A DNA stretch of 64,000 bases, from NCBI GenBank assembly GCA_930367215.1, contig OV884059.1, positions 67,613,393 to 67,677,392 of the forward strand. Reading direction: 5' to 3'. Of this stretch, positions 1 through 13,235 are shown piece after piece. Each line of letters starts with the position of its first letter. Within the stretch, counting starts at the first letter, position 1. Position numbers and translations under genes: made by a program. The notes below the pieces were generated by a model. It did no database searches. It had not been told where the DNA came from and was given only the letters and a program-made list of their open reading frames with translations. Source of the stretch: Pollenia angustigena. Taxonomy: Eukaryota > Arthropoda > Insecta > Diptera > Polleniidae.

Positions 1-3000
1 TGGCAGATTTTGGCAAAATGTTTTTTTACGCAGAGTGTTATTATGGATGCTCGCATTAAATGGTAATCGATGACGCTAGATGTTTATTTGGCCGATTCAC
101 ACTGTATGGAAAACAGAAAAATTATTTTGCTATTCCTCACAAAACACCTTGGTTTGTTCTTTAATGATTCTCAAAAAAGTGCTGTCCCAGTCACTAAGCA
201 AAATTAAGGAATAATTTTATTAAAAGCCCCGATTTGCGTTGTTTCAATTCCGGCTTGTGATGTTTTCAAAAGGTGTTTCAATCGAAAATCGTAGTACTAA
301 AGCATTTTATTCAGCAAACCTACGACAATTTTGTTAACAAAACGGTAAGACCATTTAATCAAATGGATGCAAGTATGGTTGATTTAGATGAATCAGATGA
401 AGATAGTTCAACTTACTTTTAATAAGAATTTATGTTTTAATTTTAATGCTTATCAACCCAATTATGAATAAAAATTCCTCGAGATATGTTTCTCTTCTAC
501 CATTTTAAAAATAGAATTTAAATAGGAAAAATAAGAGAAAACTCCCCGCGAATATTAACGAATAATTGGTTTGTATATGAATATTATGTTTTTTTGTAAG
601 TCTATTATTTTCTTATTTCTTTATAATTCATTTAATATAAATTAAAATCCTTGTTTAAATAAATATGACCTTTTTCTATAAAACACAATTTCTTTTAGTA
701 AACATATCAATCAATAAAAAATCTGTGCATTAACAAAGAAAAAAGTGATTTGATTTGCTTCGAAAGCCGGGACTTTGGTGTATTGCCTACTGCTTCTTTT
801 TAAGACGTCCATAGTACTTCAAAAAACTGATGGAAATTTACATGGGGACAATGAAAGCTCATAAGCCAATTGTGTATAATTTGTATCCGAAATAATTAGC
901 GATATACTAAATTGGATTAGAATTTTGTAGGACTCAAAATTTAAAGTTATTAGAACTAAATATTGCAGTTTGGTGAGTGTCGCATAAAAGTAGGATGTCA
1001 AATATTTTGACTAGTACATGAAATGTCAATTATAATTATATTAAAGTCCAACGATTTAAAGAAAATGATATTGCAGAACTCGTTGACTATTTTGATCATA
1101 AGTGACTAAGTAATCCACTTTATTTTTGTAGGACTACAGGGCAGAAAAAGCTTAAAAAATTAATTTGTGGGGTTGTAGCTATAAACTTATACAATATTTT
1201 TGCTCAAAATTATTTTATCAAACACACCGGTGCTTTATTTAAAAAATACTTAAAGAATGTTAACGATCAAGTATATAAAACCAATTGCACATGTTTTATT
1301 GTGGGGCTAAAGTTTTACCCAGCAGAACATAGATTAGGCTGATGTTTCTTTTTTGGTCCGCTATTATTTTGCACTTGTTATGTATAAATATTATTGGTTA
1401 TTACTGTAAATAGTTAGGTTAAGTTTAATATGTATGTATCTCGTGTAATGTTATTTTTAGAAGTTAAGTAAAGGAATCATAAATTAAAGAGATCAGTCTT
1501 AAGCCAACTATCAAAGTTATTGTTTCAATTGGATGTATCAGCGCTATTTCTTCATTATAATACATTCACTTTTTGTTCCTTTCTTGTTAGTATTATTTTA
1601 ATACCTACGGCATTTCAAATTACCATATTGGTCTTTGGGTGAGGGTGTGAAGATTGACTTCACAACATTCTTTTCACATTACCTAACCTGTACCCAAGTT
1701 CTGTAACTTTGGTGAGAACTTCTCGCATCAAAAAGATGTAAAACAAAATATTCCATCCATTCTCGAAAAGTAAGAAAAAGATTTAACTCATGTCGAAAAA
1801 ATCAAAAGAGATAACGCCATTACGTTATAAATATCATAATATTCCTCTCGAAGCCGATGTAAAATTGCAGACCTTGAGAACGCCAGTCACACATATCGTC
1901 AACAGCGACCAAAATTAACTAAAATTGTAAAATTTTCAACGACGGCGGCGAAAATACAACCGTTGGCTATGCTAAATAATGCAAAGAGCTACCTTAATGT
2001 GTGTTTTTTATAAAATAGTTTTGAAAACATTCGCAAATTTTTCAAAAATGTTAAAGGCAAAATAATTTAGCAATGAAAAAAGCAACCAAGAACAAAATAC
2101 TTACCTCTTCAGAGTTATTATTCATTGCATTTTGCAGTTTTAATATATTTTTTGTGCTAAAACTTTTTTTCACCCCATTTTTATTCGTGAGTTTATTTGG
2201 CAGTTCAAAAAGGGAACTTTCTCACAAAAATTTTACAGACACAGTTTTTCTGTAAAATGGCGAGTAATTTTCTAACGTGAGAGCTATTACCCGCCAAAAA
2301 TCTTACAGGCACAGTTTAGTAAGAGAAATATTGGAATTCAGCACCTCATGGGGAAATCATGTTGATAGTAATTTTCTATTCCCAAAAAAACCTTTAAAAA
2401 ATTTTATTTTGCTTTAAAAAATTGAGCCATGCAAAAACGCCCATGTTGGCGCCCTATGCTCCAGTGGGAGTTAAAGGAACATATATATAATATATATATG
2501 CAAAAACATAACATTAATAAAATATATAAGATAAAGGATTACAATAGAATTTTTCAAATTTTTTTAAGAATTCCTTTTTAAGATTTATTTCGTGTTCACT
2601 CTTTGATTAAAATGAAAAAAAAGCCGTTGGTTGCCAAAGGAAAAAACGAAAGAAAAGAAAAACCAACATTGTGAACGAAGGCCCAAACAATATGGCACAT
2701 ACAGTTTTCAGTTAACATGATGTTTGTTGGTGAAAATTCTTATTAGAATTCTGATACCGAAATTTCATTAAAATAAAACACAGCTGTTGGTCATTAATAC
2801 AAAGAAAAAGGCCCAAAACTGCAAAGAAAAAAATAGGAAAATCTGTTAGAAATTATTATTGCCATTTTAGTTGTTGTTTTTGCGGTGAAAGTTACTCTTT
2901 TCAAGGGTTCGTCAGTTTAGTTTTCCTCTGTCCTCTTCTGTTTTCTTTGGGGTTGTTTTAGTTGGTTTTCAGTTGTGATTTATAATTTTAAGCCGTTTTT

Positions 3001-3344
3001 GTTTTTACAAATTATTAATTAAAAGGGTACAATAACGACTCAGTCACGACATTTTATTATGAATAATAAAACAACAAAACAGCACAATCATTATCGAAAA
3101 GAACAACAACAACAACAGCAGCTGTCATAATCCTAATAACAATTACAACAAACAATATCATTATTATTAATAGTCCTACAAATAACAATGAGAAAACTGG
3201 GGGAAAACTGTTAGTAAGAAAATCTATTCGAATTCTGATGAAAAGATGACAACAACAATAAGAATGTCATGGAACACAAACAACATCTTCTGATTTTTTT
3301 TCATAATCATTGTTTAAGTATCGTAAAAACGAAAATTTTTATAA
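1..3344. other. AT-rich region, no supported gene
   Basis: I see only AT-rich sequence with short open frames that look like chance. Two short direct repeats with a core like TTACAGRCACAG lie near 2232 and 2303, about 71 bp apart. CAA/ACA-rich simple sequence occupies about 3085-3190. Nothing here looks like a complete gene. Confidence 0.6.
261..422 (+). pseudogene. Short open tail with acidic C-terminus, possible gene remnant
   Basis: After an in-frame TGA at 258-260 there are 53 open codons ending in TAA. The frame ends with an acidic stretch (DLDESDEDSS) just before the stop, which is more protein-like than most frames here. Upstream reading is blocked in all frames. It could be the C-terminal tail of a decayed transposase or chance. 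I recognise no family. Confidence 0.15.
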
Positions 3345-3726
3345 TAAAACAAGTTAGAGTGCTATATTCGGCAATGCCGAATCTTAAGTAGCTTTCACCA
3401 TGGTGCGATAAGAAGAGAAAATTATAAATATAAATACCGTTCTTTAGATTTGAATAAATTTATTTAGTGGCACAACGACTTCTCTAATCCCACCCACATT
3501 TTGTGGGATATTGTTATTGATAATCATTTGGAAACTTGGGCTATTGGCGTTCTCCAGATACGTAGAAAACAAGGAATACAAAACAACATTTACAGCAAGA
3601 AATTTATGAGTTAAATTAAAGGCTGCCGTGGTTTTATAAACCGATTTTAGATCAATAAACAGGAAATTACAAACGGAATGACAAACTTATATATATGTAC
3701 CCTTTCACTTATGGTGAAGTGTAAAA
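3345..3726 (+). repeat. Dispersed repeat family B, copy 1
   Basis: It starts with a hairpin (TTCGGCAATGCCGAA) after AAAACAAG and ends with a second hairpin around a CTTATGGTGAAG motif. The stretch 'acaaacggaatgacaaac' near the 3' end is shared with the copies at 34.6 and 35.4-38.1 kb. Hairpins at both ends without obvious long TIRs suggest a non-autonomous element. I cannot assign the superfamily. Confidence 0.6.
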
Positions 3727-4136
3727 GAATGATAATCATTTTTTTTTAAGATAAGGAAAAATAAAAATATTTATTGGAAAAACTAAAAAGTTTGTTCATA
3801 AGAAATGTAATTCTCTTTCACACTGGCAATTAACAAATATCAAACTCAAATAAAAAAGTTTTGTTGTTGTAATAAATTTAAGTATATAAAGCCTATCACA
3901 AGATTTTTTATAACTCTTGTATTTGAATTATGTTGAAACAATGACCTAATCTAAACTAAACTAAAACTTTTTTTTAGTATAGAACACGTCAATTTCATCC
4001 CACTCACATCAGATTAGTTTTAAAGCTCAAATTTGGTATTCACAAAACTAGTCAAAAATGTCTGAATAGTATGCAATTACGTCTATCAAAGATTTTTTTC
4101 TAGAGTTTCATTTGCATACACACCCTTTTTATACTA

Positions 4137-4880
4137 TAGAGTGGCGCATAAGTAACGTTATAATCACTAAAAAAGCATAGTTGGCCGAGCTTTGTGAGCT
4201 GTGGCTCTCGCTTGTTTTAATACAATTCTGAACTATTATCTTTCTCGGGCTTTGAAATTTTGCAATTATTTTCCTGGTTTTAACTGCCAGCATGCCACAT
4301 GAACCACATTTTATTTGTCGTTTTCGAAAAATTATGGTCCATAGGTAATTTCTGAAGTTAGTCCACACCGTACTGTGTATCTAAGTGGGTGTATTTGATG
4401 TTCAACAATTATCCTTGGATCTAAAGTGCTCCATACTTTTATTGTGGTAGCCATTGAGTTTAAAATGGGCCTCATCGCTTCTCATTCGCCATTATTTTTG
4501 TGTTTGAATAATTGAAAAACTTTGGTTACTTTTTTTCTGCTAAGTCTTTCCATCATAAATAAACCAATTTTTTTTAAAGTTAATTCCGAAAAAACCAAAA
4601 GAAATCGTCAACAAAAAACCAAACCTTGTTAAGATCGTATTCAGTATTTATAGGAGAAGAGAAACTGCAGCACTTACCCAATCAAAAGAGCGCAAAACGC
4701 CTTTCTAAACGGCAACCGTGCTTAGGAGTATTTTCGACAGGCATTTGCAGGACGTAAACTTTGGAATAAGATTAAGATTTGATTAGTTATTGTTAGTCCA
4801 TGTTGAAAATATGAGTATTCAATATATAAATTAAAAAAAAAAAGTTTATTAAAGCATAACGTTCCTAATGCGCCACCCTA
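4137..4880 (-). mobile_element. Degenerate mariner-like element
   Basis: The ends form imperfect inverted repeats (TAGAGTGGCGCATAAG left, TAGGGTGGCGCATTAG as reverse complement of the right end), each flanked by TA. This is the Tc1/mariner pattern. On the minus strand near 4480-4380 a mariner-type transposase stretch is readable (SDEAHFKLNGY, containing a catalytic-core Asp), but stops and frame breaks follow. It is a dead copy. The TA duplication and transposase signature make the call fairly sure; the exact family is open. Confidence 0.65.
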
Positions 4881-4954
4881 TACTTAACAGGTGTACTCGT
4901 CACTGTCTCATGAACGACTTAATTAAAGATCATGAAAAATTCAGGTATGCACAT

Positions 4955-5240
4955 CCCTGTCCTTTTAGTATACCGACGGATGGACATAGTTAGATCTACT
5001 CAGTAGGTGATTCTGTGTCGATCTTGAGATGTCCATCCGGCCGGCTGACTGGCTGGCTGGTTGTCCGCTCATGTTATCTTGTGCGCAAATTAGAGGTCAC
5101 AATTTATAATTTGATCAAATTTGATAATTTGATCAAATTTGGTATATTCGTCTTAATTGTCATATGACCCATAGGAAATAGTGAGAATTGTTCCACAATT
5201 TCATACAAAACCCATACAAACTTCTTTCCGGAATAGTCTT
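4955..5240 (-). repeat. Degenerate relative of dispersed repeat family A
   Basis: The stretch carries the GGACATMGTTAGNTC / GGCTGGCTGGCTG block and the 'TTTGATCAAATT' and 'CATAGG' neighbourhoods of family A, in reverse orientation. It is much more diverged than the copies at 13-15, 36-37 and 46 kb. It also holds a direct duplication around TTTGATCAAATTTG near 5112-5142. Confidence 0.45.
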
Positions 5241-7213
5241 TGTGCCTATAAACTATGTTCTTTACAGTCTGCTCATGGGTTTCGAACGTCATCGTTCGCA
5301 TAGAAAATTACATTTAAAACAAAAACAAACTTCGAACAATGTTCAAATTTTTACAACATAAATCGTCTTAACAATTTTTTTTAAAAGGTCTATATTTCCA
5401 CTATAAAACCATTCCCGATAATAGCGTTAAATTGCATAACTTCCTTATAATTGTTGGTATTCATAAAATGTTAGGTGACGATAACTTTAATAATAGCTTA
5501 TTCATTTGTCACGGATAACTAATGACTGTATAACTGTATAACGTGAACAATTTCAAGCGTTTGTTCTACAACAGTAATTTAATATGAATTAACTGAAATT
5601 ATTAACAGGCGCACTGTGGCTCAGAATCGTTTTTTATCGCCCAAAACTCTGAAACTAAAGCGATATTTTAGTAATTTTTTGGATGGTGAGATGTTAACAA
5701 CAATTTTTATCTAGTTTTATTTTCTAGAATGTGAGGTAGTGTATAGAATCATTCCGTAGTAAATGCAAATATCTATAGCTTCAATGTTAACCAAAGTTTG
5801 GCTTTAGCAAAAAAGTATGTGAAATATTGGGGGAATAGAACTATTGCAAGAAACCTTTATTGAAATTATATTTATTCAACACATTTAAAAATACAAATGC
5901 AAATGCGGATTTTTTGTTCTTTTAATCAGCTTTTCTTATAAAAAAGGCATAAACAGATAGCAAAAAAATTGTTAACAATACCCAGGATAGCTTATGTGCA
6001 CTGGCTTTCACTTAATTAATTCTATACCAAGTGCCACTAGACTTGTTTGTTTTTAGAAAAAAATAAGGGTAAACAATTTATATTTTTTGTAAGCAAAAGT
6101 TTTTTTTAATGTATATTTGATTTTTCACTAAAATAACAATAAAAGAAAATAATAATTACACTGTGCTAGAACCAGAAACGGTGGTCTACTTTTTACAGAA
6201 TCATTAGCAGGTTGAAGGTAATATTTTATATTTTACAATACCGATACATGTATGTATGTATGTCTATTTCGCCATTTAACAAAAATTATACACTTAAAAC
6301 GTTTCATTATTATATCCTAAATTGGTATCTTTAAATTTAAAGAAAAACATTTTTAAATGGCTAAACTCTTTTACGGTGCAAGTTAGCATTTTTGTGGCGG
6401 CAACACGCTGTTTTGAAACCGAGAACTACTTTTGTTTCTGCAAAAAATATGCAATAAGAAAAACAACAGATATGCACAGTTACATGTTACTTGAAAAGTC
6501 AGATGTAAAAAACATGTCATGTATTATGACCAGGGAAACCATAAATATGCAATTGAATGTTCTTCCTTGTGCGAACAATGAAGGCAGAAGCAATATATTT
6601 ATCCGTTTTAACGCTTTTTATGAATTTTGGCATCGATTTCTTAGTGCATATTTCTACATGTTTTTTCATTTGCAGCATTTTTTCATAATTTAGTTAGTTG
6701 ATAGAGCCTTTTTTAAGCATTTTTAAAACTAATAGCGCAATTTTTGCCTTTTTGAGGCATATTTTGATACATGTTAAATTTTTTCGATACCTACAAGAGC
6801 ATTCGCAACAATTATAAAAAAAATTGGTTAATACATTTTAATTGTATTAAGGACAATGTCTATGTAAATGGTAAGAATCGTTCTATAATATCCCATATTC
6901 CCCATTAAAACTTCTTTCCAAATTAGACTCTTCGTTTCCGTAAACCATCAAATTATATTGGTATTTAGATTAAATTCGCCTGTAAAAAACTTTACTGCAA
7001 ATTTAATTCTCTTCGAATCGGTACACATTTGCCCAAAGGTCCCATTTAAAAACAGCTTTAACTTCCTTTTAAATTTTAACAATTTAGCGACGTCACTAAA
7101 ATCCCTTAAAGACAAAAAATCTCATATGGATGTAAATATCTAGATAATATTCGCAACGAAAAACTTTTTTATTAATTTTAGCCTGTGAGCCCATGACTGC
7201 CTATAGATTCCAA
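5241..7213. other. AT-rich region, no supported gene
   Basis: At 5262-5345 there is a half copy of the small foldback seen at 21.7 kb (GAACG...CGTTCGCAT followed by ACATTTAAAAC). A short (ATGT)n run lies at about 6246-6263. A 123-codon frame at 6322-6693 has no recognisable domain and starts at TTG. I do not call a gene. Confidence 0.5.
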
Positions 7214-7889
7214 ATAGGGTAAGATCTCGAAAGTTCGTGACTGTTGCTGGTCGGAGAAAGGTACACGCTTGTCAGAGGGTTGCTATTCTTGCTTGCATGC
7301 CGGTCTTTTTGACTGTTTCTACGGATGCTCTTCAGGTCTTGCTGGGTGCAGCTCCCCTTGACTTAGAGGTGATACGCCGTTCTATCGCTCTTAAGATCAA
7401 GAAGGGGTTGCCACTTCTTGCGCATGATTGGCTTTCTGCTGTTGACGTGTTGAATAGGTAGAGTAGGGACATCAAGGTGATGTTAACCGATCACCATGAT
7501 TCTAGGTGGCGGACGCGCTGGACGGACTCTGACAAGGGTCGTGTCACGTATGATTTTATACACGATGCGCCCTTCATACGTGAACGCCCAGATTTTGGCT
7601 TCGGCACGAGTCTGGGGTTCGTACTGACGGGACATGGCTCCCTCAATGCATTTTTGTATAGAAGGGCCTTGTCGGACACTTCGGACTGTGGGTGTGGGCT
7701 GGAGACCGAGGATGTGTGCCCGTTATTGCCGAGTGCCATTACTATGATGACATTAGGGACTTAGATAGTATGGGCATCACTCATACTGGGGCGGGTTGGG
7801 ATTATAGTAGGTCCTTAGAGGACGATCGGACGATGGGGAGCTTGGGGCAATTTGCCCAGGAGGTTTTTGCTAGGAGAAGATGGAGATAG
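7214..7889 (+). pseudogene. R1/I-like LINE ORF2, C-terminal fragment
   Basis: This is the C-terminal part of a LINE reverse-transcriptase polyprotein. The frame from about 7237 reads STDALQVLLGAAPLDLE, a signature found downstream of the RT domain in R1-type elements. After one in-frame TAG at 7459-7461 it continues with KGRVTYDFI and the conserved TGHGSLNAFLYRR motif, then a cysteine pair (CGCG). A frameshift near 7715 moves the remainder (ECHYYDDIRD...) to another frame, ending in a stop at 7887-7889. The RT and endonuclease domains are absent, so the copy is 5'-truncated. The region is far more GC-rich than its surroundings, fitting a transposed sequence. The clade call rests on these motifs from memory. 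Confidence 0.7.
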
Positions 7890-9890
7890 TGGAGGCAGTC
7901 ACTCGCAGTCATCTGCGAACCGACGTTTGCAGTTATCGTCCAACTGTTCGCTTTGCACATTTCTTGCTGTTGTTTCTGAGGTCGGTTGCTGATTATGGTG
8001 AACTTCGCTGATTTGATGGATGGTAATTTGTCCTTGCTGCTGTTGTTTGTGCCCTGGCATTCTCACCTCTGGCTTCCTTGGTTTCTGGAGTTGGGAATGT
8101 TGTGGTGGAGTAGCGGCAGGCTGTGACCGATTTCCGGAACGACCCCCTGCCCTACGTTTCTGACTATTTTGTTGCTGTTCTCCCCTCGTTGCTTTGTTGC
8201 TGGGTCACCTTGTGACCGTTGAGTCTCCCGTGAGGATGACTGTGTTTATAGTTGTCTCTTAGGTTAGTGTAGTGCGTGATGTACGTTGCTGGTGTCACAC
8301 CATGTGGCCAACGTGTCGTCCGTGAGCACGGCTGTTGATTGCATTGTGTGTTCTTGGTGCTGTCTTTGGTTCCTGTATGTTGATGTATGTTGGATGTTGT
8401 CTCCGTTGCAGTGTTGCAGTCTGCTGTATTCCGGTCTGCTGTTTTGCAGTATCGCTGTTTTTGCTGTCGCTGTGTGCTGCTGCTGTCTTGCTGTGGGCCA
8501 CCAGTCCCGGTACCGTTTGGGGTCCAACTGGTAGTAGTTTAGGCTACGAAGCTGAACGAAGTCTGTATGGGTACACGGGGGTAAAATATATTTTGATTAA
8601 GGATGTAAATAGGGGTACTTACATTTGGGGTTATGACTGGTGGTCTACGTCACTGTCGCTGCACGGTTGAAGTGGGATGGGATGCTGAATTGATGTTGTT
8701 GGCTACAACCTTCTTCTGATCGTCTTCTGTGGAAGAGTTTAAGTGAACGAAAACACCGGTATACGCACGTTTGGGCACAATTAGTTTATACTAAGGATAA
8801 ACTTCTTTGTTGTTCTCCAAGGTTTAACAGAAAAAAACCTATTTGTTCACCAAGCTGAATTCTTTTTAGCTGTTTTATAGTCCAATGACTGATACATTTC
8901 TTCTTTTAAATATAGTTTGTTAACCAATTCCCAAAAGGAATGCAAGCACAGTGCAAGAAACCTTGTACTTAACGAAAAACTAAGCAGATTCTTGATTTGA
9001 ATGAGGATTAAGGAAAAAACCCTTTCACCTTTGCTTATATTGATTGAATTTATCACTCTTTTATGAATAATGTGGGCACTCTTTGTAAATGGTTTTGCTT
9101 AGAAAAAAAAAGAAACCAGCGTTTTACAACACAGTTACGAAAAAACGATTCGTTTGGCTCGGCAAACATTGGCGCAACTCCCGGAAAAAACACTTTTATT
9201 AGATTCCTTTTGTAAGTTTGATTTTAATAGATAACCTTTTTTTAAATTTATTTAAAATACAATTTCGATTAACACTTTTAATTTTATGTCGAGACACTTT
9301 GAATTGTTCAGAACATAAACCTTCTGGTTCGCTTTTACTACTTAGACTGCACAAAAGAAAAAATGCAAAATTCCAAAATAACTGACCAACTGCTAGTTGA
9401 TGTTAAGAACAAAACGTTTGTTAAAGAGAAAAAACACGACGAGTCAATGTACTCGCTGCGACCCATGTAGGGTTTTCATGCCCTGCAAAACATGTAGGGT
9501 TTTCGTGCCTAAACAAAGTCTTTATTTGGTACCACGGGAACCAGGGTTCCCTTGGGACCTCGGTCCCAACCTGGTTATTGTGAGGGCCCTTCGGGGGAGT
9601 AACGTGGTGGTTGTGGTTTAATACCCATATCGCGGGTAGAGTAAGTTATTGCTCAGTGTGGAGTTGCATTGCAACCGGTTGCCATTTGACCATAAAATGG
9701 TATGAGTGTTAGATAGGCTCCGCCCTTTACCGAGGGGTATAAAGTGTACAAATGCATGGATTCGAAGTCGGTACCCTTTGCTCTGATGCCACGGCTTTGT
9801 GGCGAAGTGTTAAGAGCGCCGTGAGGAAAGGTCTTAGGATGATGATCACGATATACTGTAAATCTGTAAATACTATAGTGTTTGGGCTTA
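7890..9890 (+). repeat. GC-rich LINE 3' region, probably interrupted at 8.76-9.4 kb
   Basis: GC-rich sequence continues past the LINE stop to about 8760, resumes at about 9440 and ends near 9860. The intervening 8765-9440 is AT-rich and looks like a later insertion, although I found no clear inverted ends. The block at 9465-9510 holds a short direct repeat (CATGTAGGGTTTTC twice). I infer a LINE 3' untranslated region. The minus strand of 7899-8204 is open for about 100 codons and is Gln-rich; see findings. Confidence 0.45.
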
Positions 9891-11832
9891 ACTGATTATA
9901 GTTTTAGGATTGTTTTTTTATAAAATGGAACTGCTATTAAATTGTTTGACAGTTTGTTTTCAAATTAGCAATTTTTAAATTTTTTAGGGCATATTTTTTA
10001 AAATTTTCGGGGAAAATTTTTGCTGTTTTTACTGCTTATTTAATGCGCATAAAACGCGGTTTTAGAGCATATTTCTGGTTTCGCTGATTATGACCTTAAA
10101 CAGAGAAATTTGTCGCATGCGAAAAAATGTATTCAAAATATTTTTTTTATTAATTCTGTTTGATTGGGCTGCAAAAATTTTTAATTTGATTTTTTTTAGT
10201 TGTTATTAAATTAAACATTTAAACATTTTGTATATTAATTTTATTTTTCTATTAAGAACTAATTTTTTAATAAAACTTGATTTTTCACCTTCAAAAAAAC
10301 CTTTACTTTATATGCTTCCTTTTATATTGCTCTACTTTTCGAGTCTTTAAAGTTAAATTAAAGACATTTAAATTTTGTAAACAAGAATCAATTAACCCGC
10401 CCTGCTTTCTGAGTTCAACTAAAAACCATAATAGTTTCCTAAAACCAACGAAGAAAAATCAATTTAAATTGGTTTTGGTTACGAACTGTAATTATTAACA
10501 AATTACTTACACTTTAAGTTCTAAACAAGTTCAAGTAAATTAATACTTTTTCCACTCACTCCTTCTTGAAAACGTCCTTCAAAACTTCGTTGTTCGTGAT
10601 TGATTTGTCATGTTTTTTGTGTTAACGAGACGTTTGTGAATATTCAAAAGGTAAATAAAAAAAGACCGAAGGGCTAGCAGAATCATGCGACAAGCGGTTG
10701 CTTAATATTAGATGTAGGATGCAAATATTATTTTACTTGCAAAAATTTAAGAAAAAAAAAAAACAAACAGCAAAAGCCACGTCATCGGCTTAGTGGTCAT
10801 AAAGTTTGCAATTACATTTTTTTTGCAAATACTTGTACTTAAGTACTTGATGTTTTAATTTCATTTCATCTACTCCTACAATATTTTCTAGTTTATTTGT
10901 TAAGTAGAAAGACACTCGTTAGTATCTTGCAATTACGAATGTTGTCTCTTTATAATTATCTCTGTCAATAAAAGTAGATAGACAACAAAAAATACTAAGA
11001 ATGCTTAATGACTGCGTCTGTTTCTTATCGCTGTCTACCAGTGGAACAGTGGTTAAGTTGGAGAGAAAGAGTGCAAATAAAATTTACGTTGCTTGTAAAA
11101 TTTTTAATGAACAAATATAACTGGCAATTTTTTTTGTTTTTGGTAAGTAAACTAGACATTTACCATTTATACTACATTTACAATAAAAAAGGAATTTAAA
11201 TTCTTCTAACTTCGCACTTAATAGATTTTGTGCAAATCTTTTAATAAAGGTAGATTGAAATAAATTTGCTTGACTATCAGATTTGAGAAACGTAATTAGT
11301 AAGGGAGAGTTGTAGAAAAGCAATATACATATAAAAAGGACATTTTTATTAATGTTATTTCGAAAATTCTGTTATAACTATAACGATTATACATGTTAAA
11401 TATAACGTGACCAATCATTTTCAAAACATCTGTTTATGTTTAAGTGTTCTTTATACTTTAATATTTACGTTGACCTAACATTAAGTATTAAACATATTTT
11501 AACTTAAAATTAAACATCAGTGCCACTACAGTAGTTATAACATTAATGCTTAGACGGTCCACGACCTAGCGGGCGGTTTGAGAAATAGTCGCTGCAAGCG
11601 GATTTAGATGTCTTTCCTGTTAAACAGTATATTTTGCATGGACTTTTCAATACTCATATTTTACTTGTGGTATCTCTTAACCCCTATGAATGTTCTCATT
11701 TCTCATTTAACACGTCACCGCGGTCACGGTTCTAAAAACTTGCGATTTTGCCTTCTGTATAAGCTCGATACTGGAATTGGCCCATAATTGAATAAATACC
11801 ATACCGACTCCTTTCCGCGAAATTATCGTATA
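9891..11832. other. AT-rich region, nothing recognised
   Basis: Long A and T runs and short chance frames only. A small GC-richer patch at about 11545-11600 has no recognisable content. Confidence 0.55.
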
Positions 11833-12148
11833 TGGGCATTTCCCCAGAAAGGTCTACCAGGATGAAAAAATAAAATGTTGATTATCATCGTCTTTTATTG
11901 TTTATTATTATAAAAAAGTCTTTGTTCTTGTAAAAGAATGGTTTCATAGCATATCTCAGCTGTTTTACTTGAGGAAATTGGGCTGGAAACTGGAAAATTT
12001 TATACGATGAAATCTATCTTTTGCACTAAACATAGAGCTACCCAAATGCTGTCGAATCGAGAAAAAAATGCGAGAAAAAGTTTTGTTTCTATATTATTTG
12101 TACTTCAAAAGCGTACGAACGTACGTTCGTGACACCAGGAAATGCCCA
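11833..12148. mobile_element. MITE, TIR TGGGCATTTCC, copy 1
   Basis: The left end is TGGGCATTTCC after TA and the right end is GGAAATGCCCA before TA, so the TSD is TA, as for Tc1/mariner-type MITEs. A second, inverted and interrupted copy lies at about 19132-19928 and shares the inner sequence, including GCACTAAACATAGAGCTA read in reverse. A palindrome of CGTACG/GAACGT units sits near 12111-12130. There is no coding capacity. Confidence 0.7.
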
Positions 12149-12994
12149 TATGGCAATTTTTTTGAAATTGAGTTTTTGATGCAACCTTGTTCCACATTCA
12201 AAGAGACATCACCTGACAAAATATTGTAGGCGAATTCCACTTCGTTGCTGCAAAAATTGAATGTATATTTTCATTTTGATATTGCAAGCTAAAGCAGAGA
12301 AAAGTAGAAAAATTGCTGTCCTGTAAAATTTGGTTTTTGTAACATACGATAATTTCGCGCAAGGGGGTCGATATGTCTCAATCAGTTTCAAATGGTTTAA
12401 CACAGAATGACTTTATAGCCTAACCTAAGTCATTTGTCACTTAGTAACCAGTGAAGTCTAGAAACTGTTCACTTCAAGCGAAGTATCTAATGCTTTTCCT
12501 TTCCACAAAAAAATACCACCTTGTTAAAAGGTGCATGTATAAAATGTCTTGCCAACATTCTAATAATGCAATTTTTTTTTTTGATGAAGACAAAGCACAC
12601 GATTGAATCTTCTTGTTTTTAACAGCTGACAAAAAGTTTGTTCTTCAAAATAAAAATATGCATAAACCAAAATTTGTTTATTGATTGATATTAAATAAAT
12701 AAATCAAAGAACTAAATGAATCACGAAATACATATGTATGTAAACAAGAAAAAAACTTTGCCAGATTGTCGATTTATTGACACCAAGTTTTTAAGATTTT
12801 TTGATTTGACGGTATCCACTAAAAATCCTCTGAATCGACTGAAAACTAGCGGTTAACTTATTCTTAAGTTCCGTTAAGTTCACAGAAACCAAATTGGTGG
12901 TCTAGGATAATATTCCAGTTAAATAAGAGATTATTTTAAATTGAGGTACCTTTCTTCGATAGACAATGACGTATGATGATTGTTGAGTAGTATG
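12149..12994. other. AT-rich region, nothing recognised
   Basis: No coding signature, no inverted repeat pair and no known repeat seen. Confidence 0.5.
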
Positions 12995-13235
12995 CAGTGT
13001 TGCCAAAAGATTTTTTGAAAAAAATCCGATTTTTCCCTACACGTTTCAAAAATTGTCCCTACAAAAATCGCTACGCGTTTTAGTCATTAAAGTATAAGAA
13101 CAAACAGTAGTTATAAAAAACTAATTTTATTCGCATATGTTAAGTACAGCTCTAACTAACAACAAAAATAAGTAATAAAACAAAAAAAAAAAAATTTATG
13201 TACTTTTAAAATTTTTTTTTTGTAAATTCAATGAA

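Noticed and set aside
6322..6693. 123-codon open frame as a gene
   Set aside because: It starts at TTG and has no recognisable domain. In this AT-rich DNA one frame of this size in 64 kb is roughly what chance allows.
8264..8670. Cys-rich or His/Gln-rich proteins in several overlapping frames
   Set aside because: Low-complexity CTG/CAG-type sequence keeps several frames open at once. None shows a domain.
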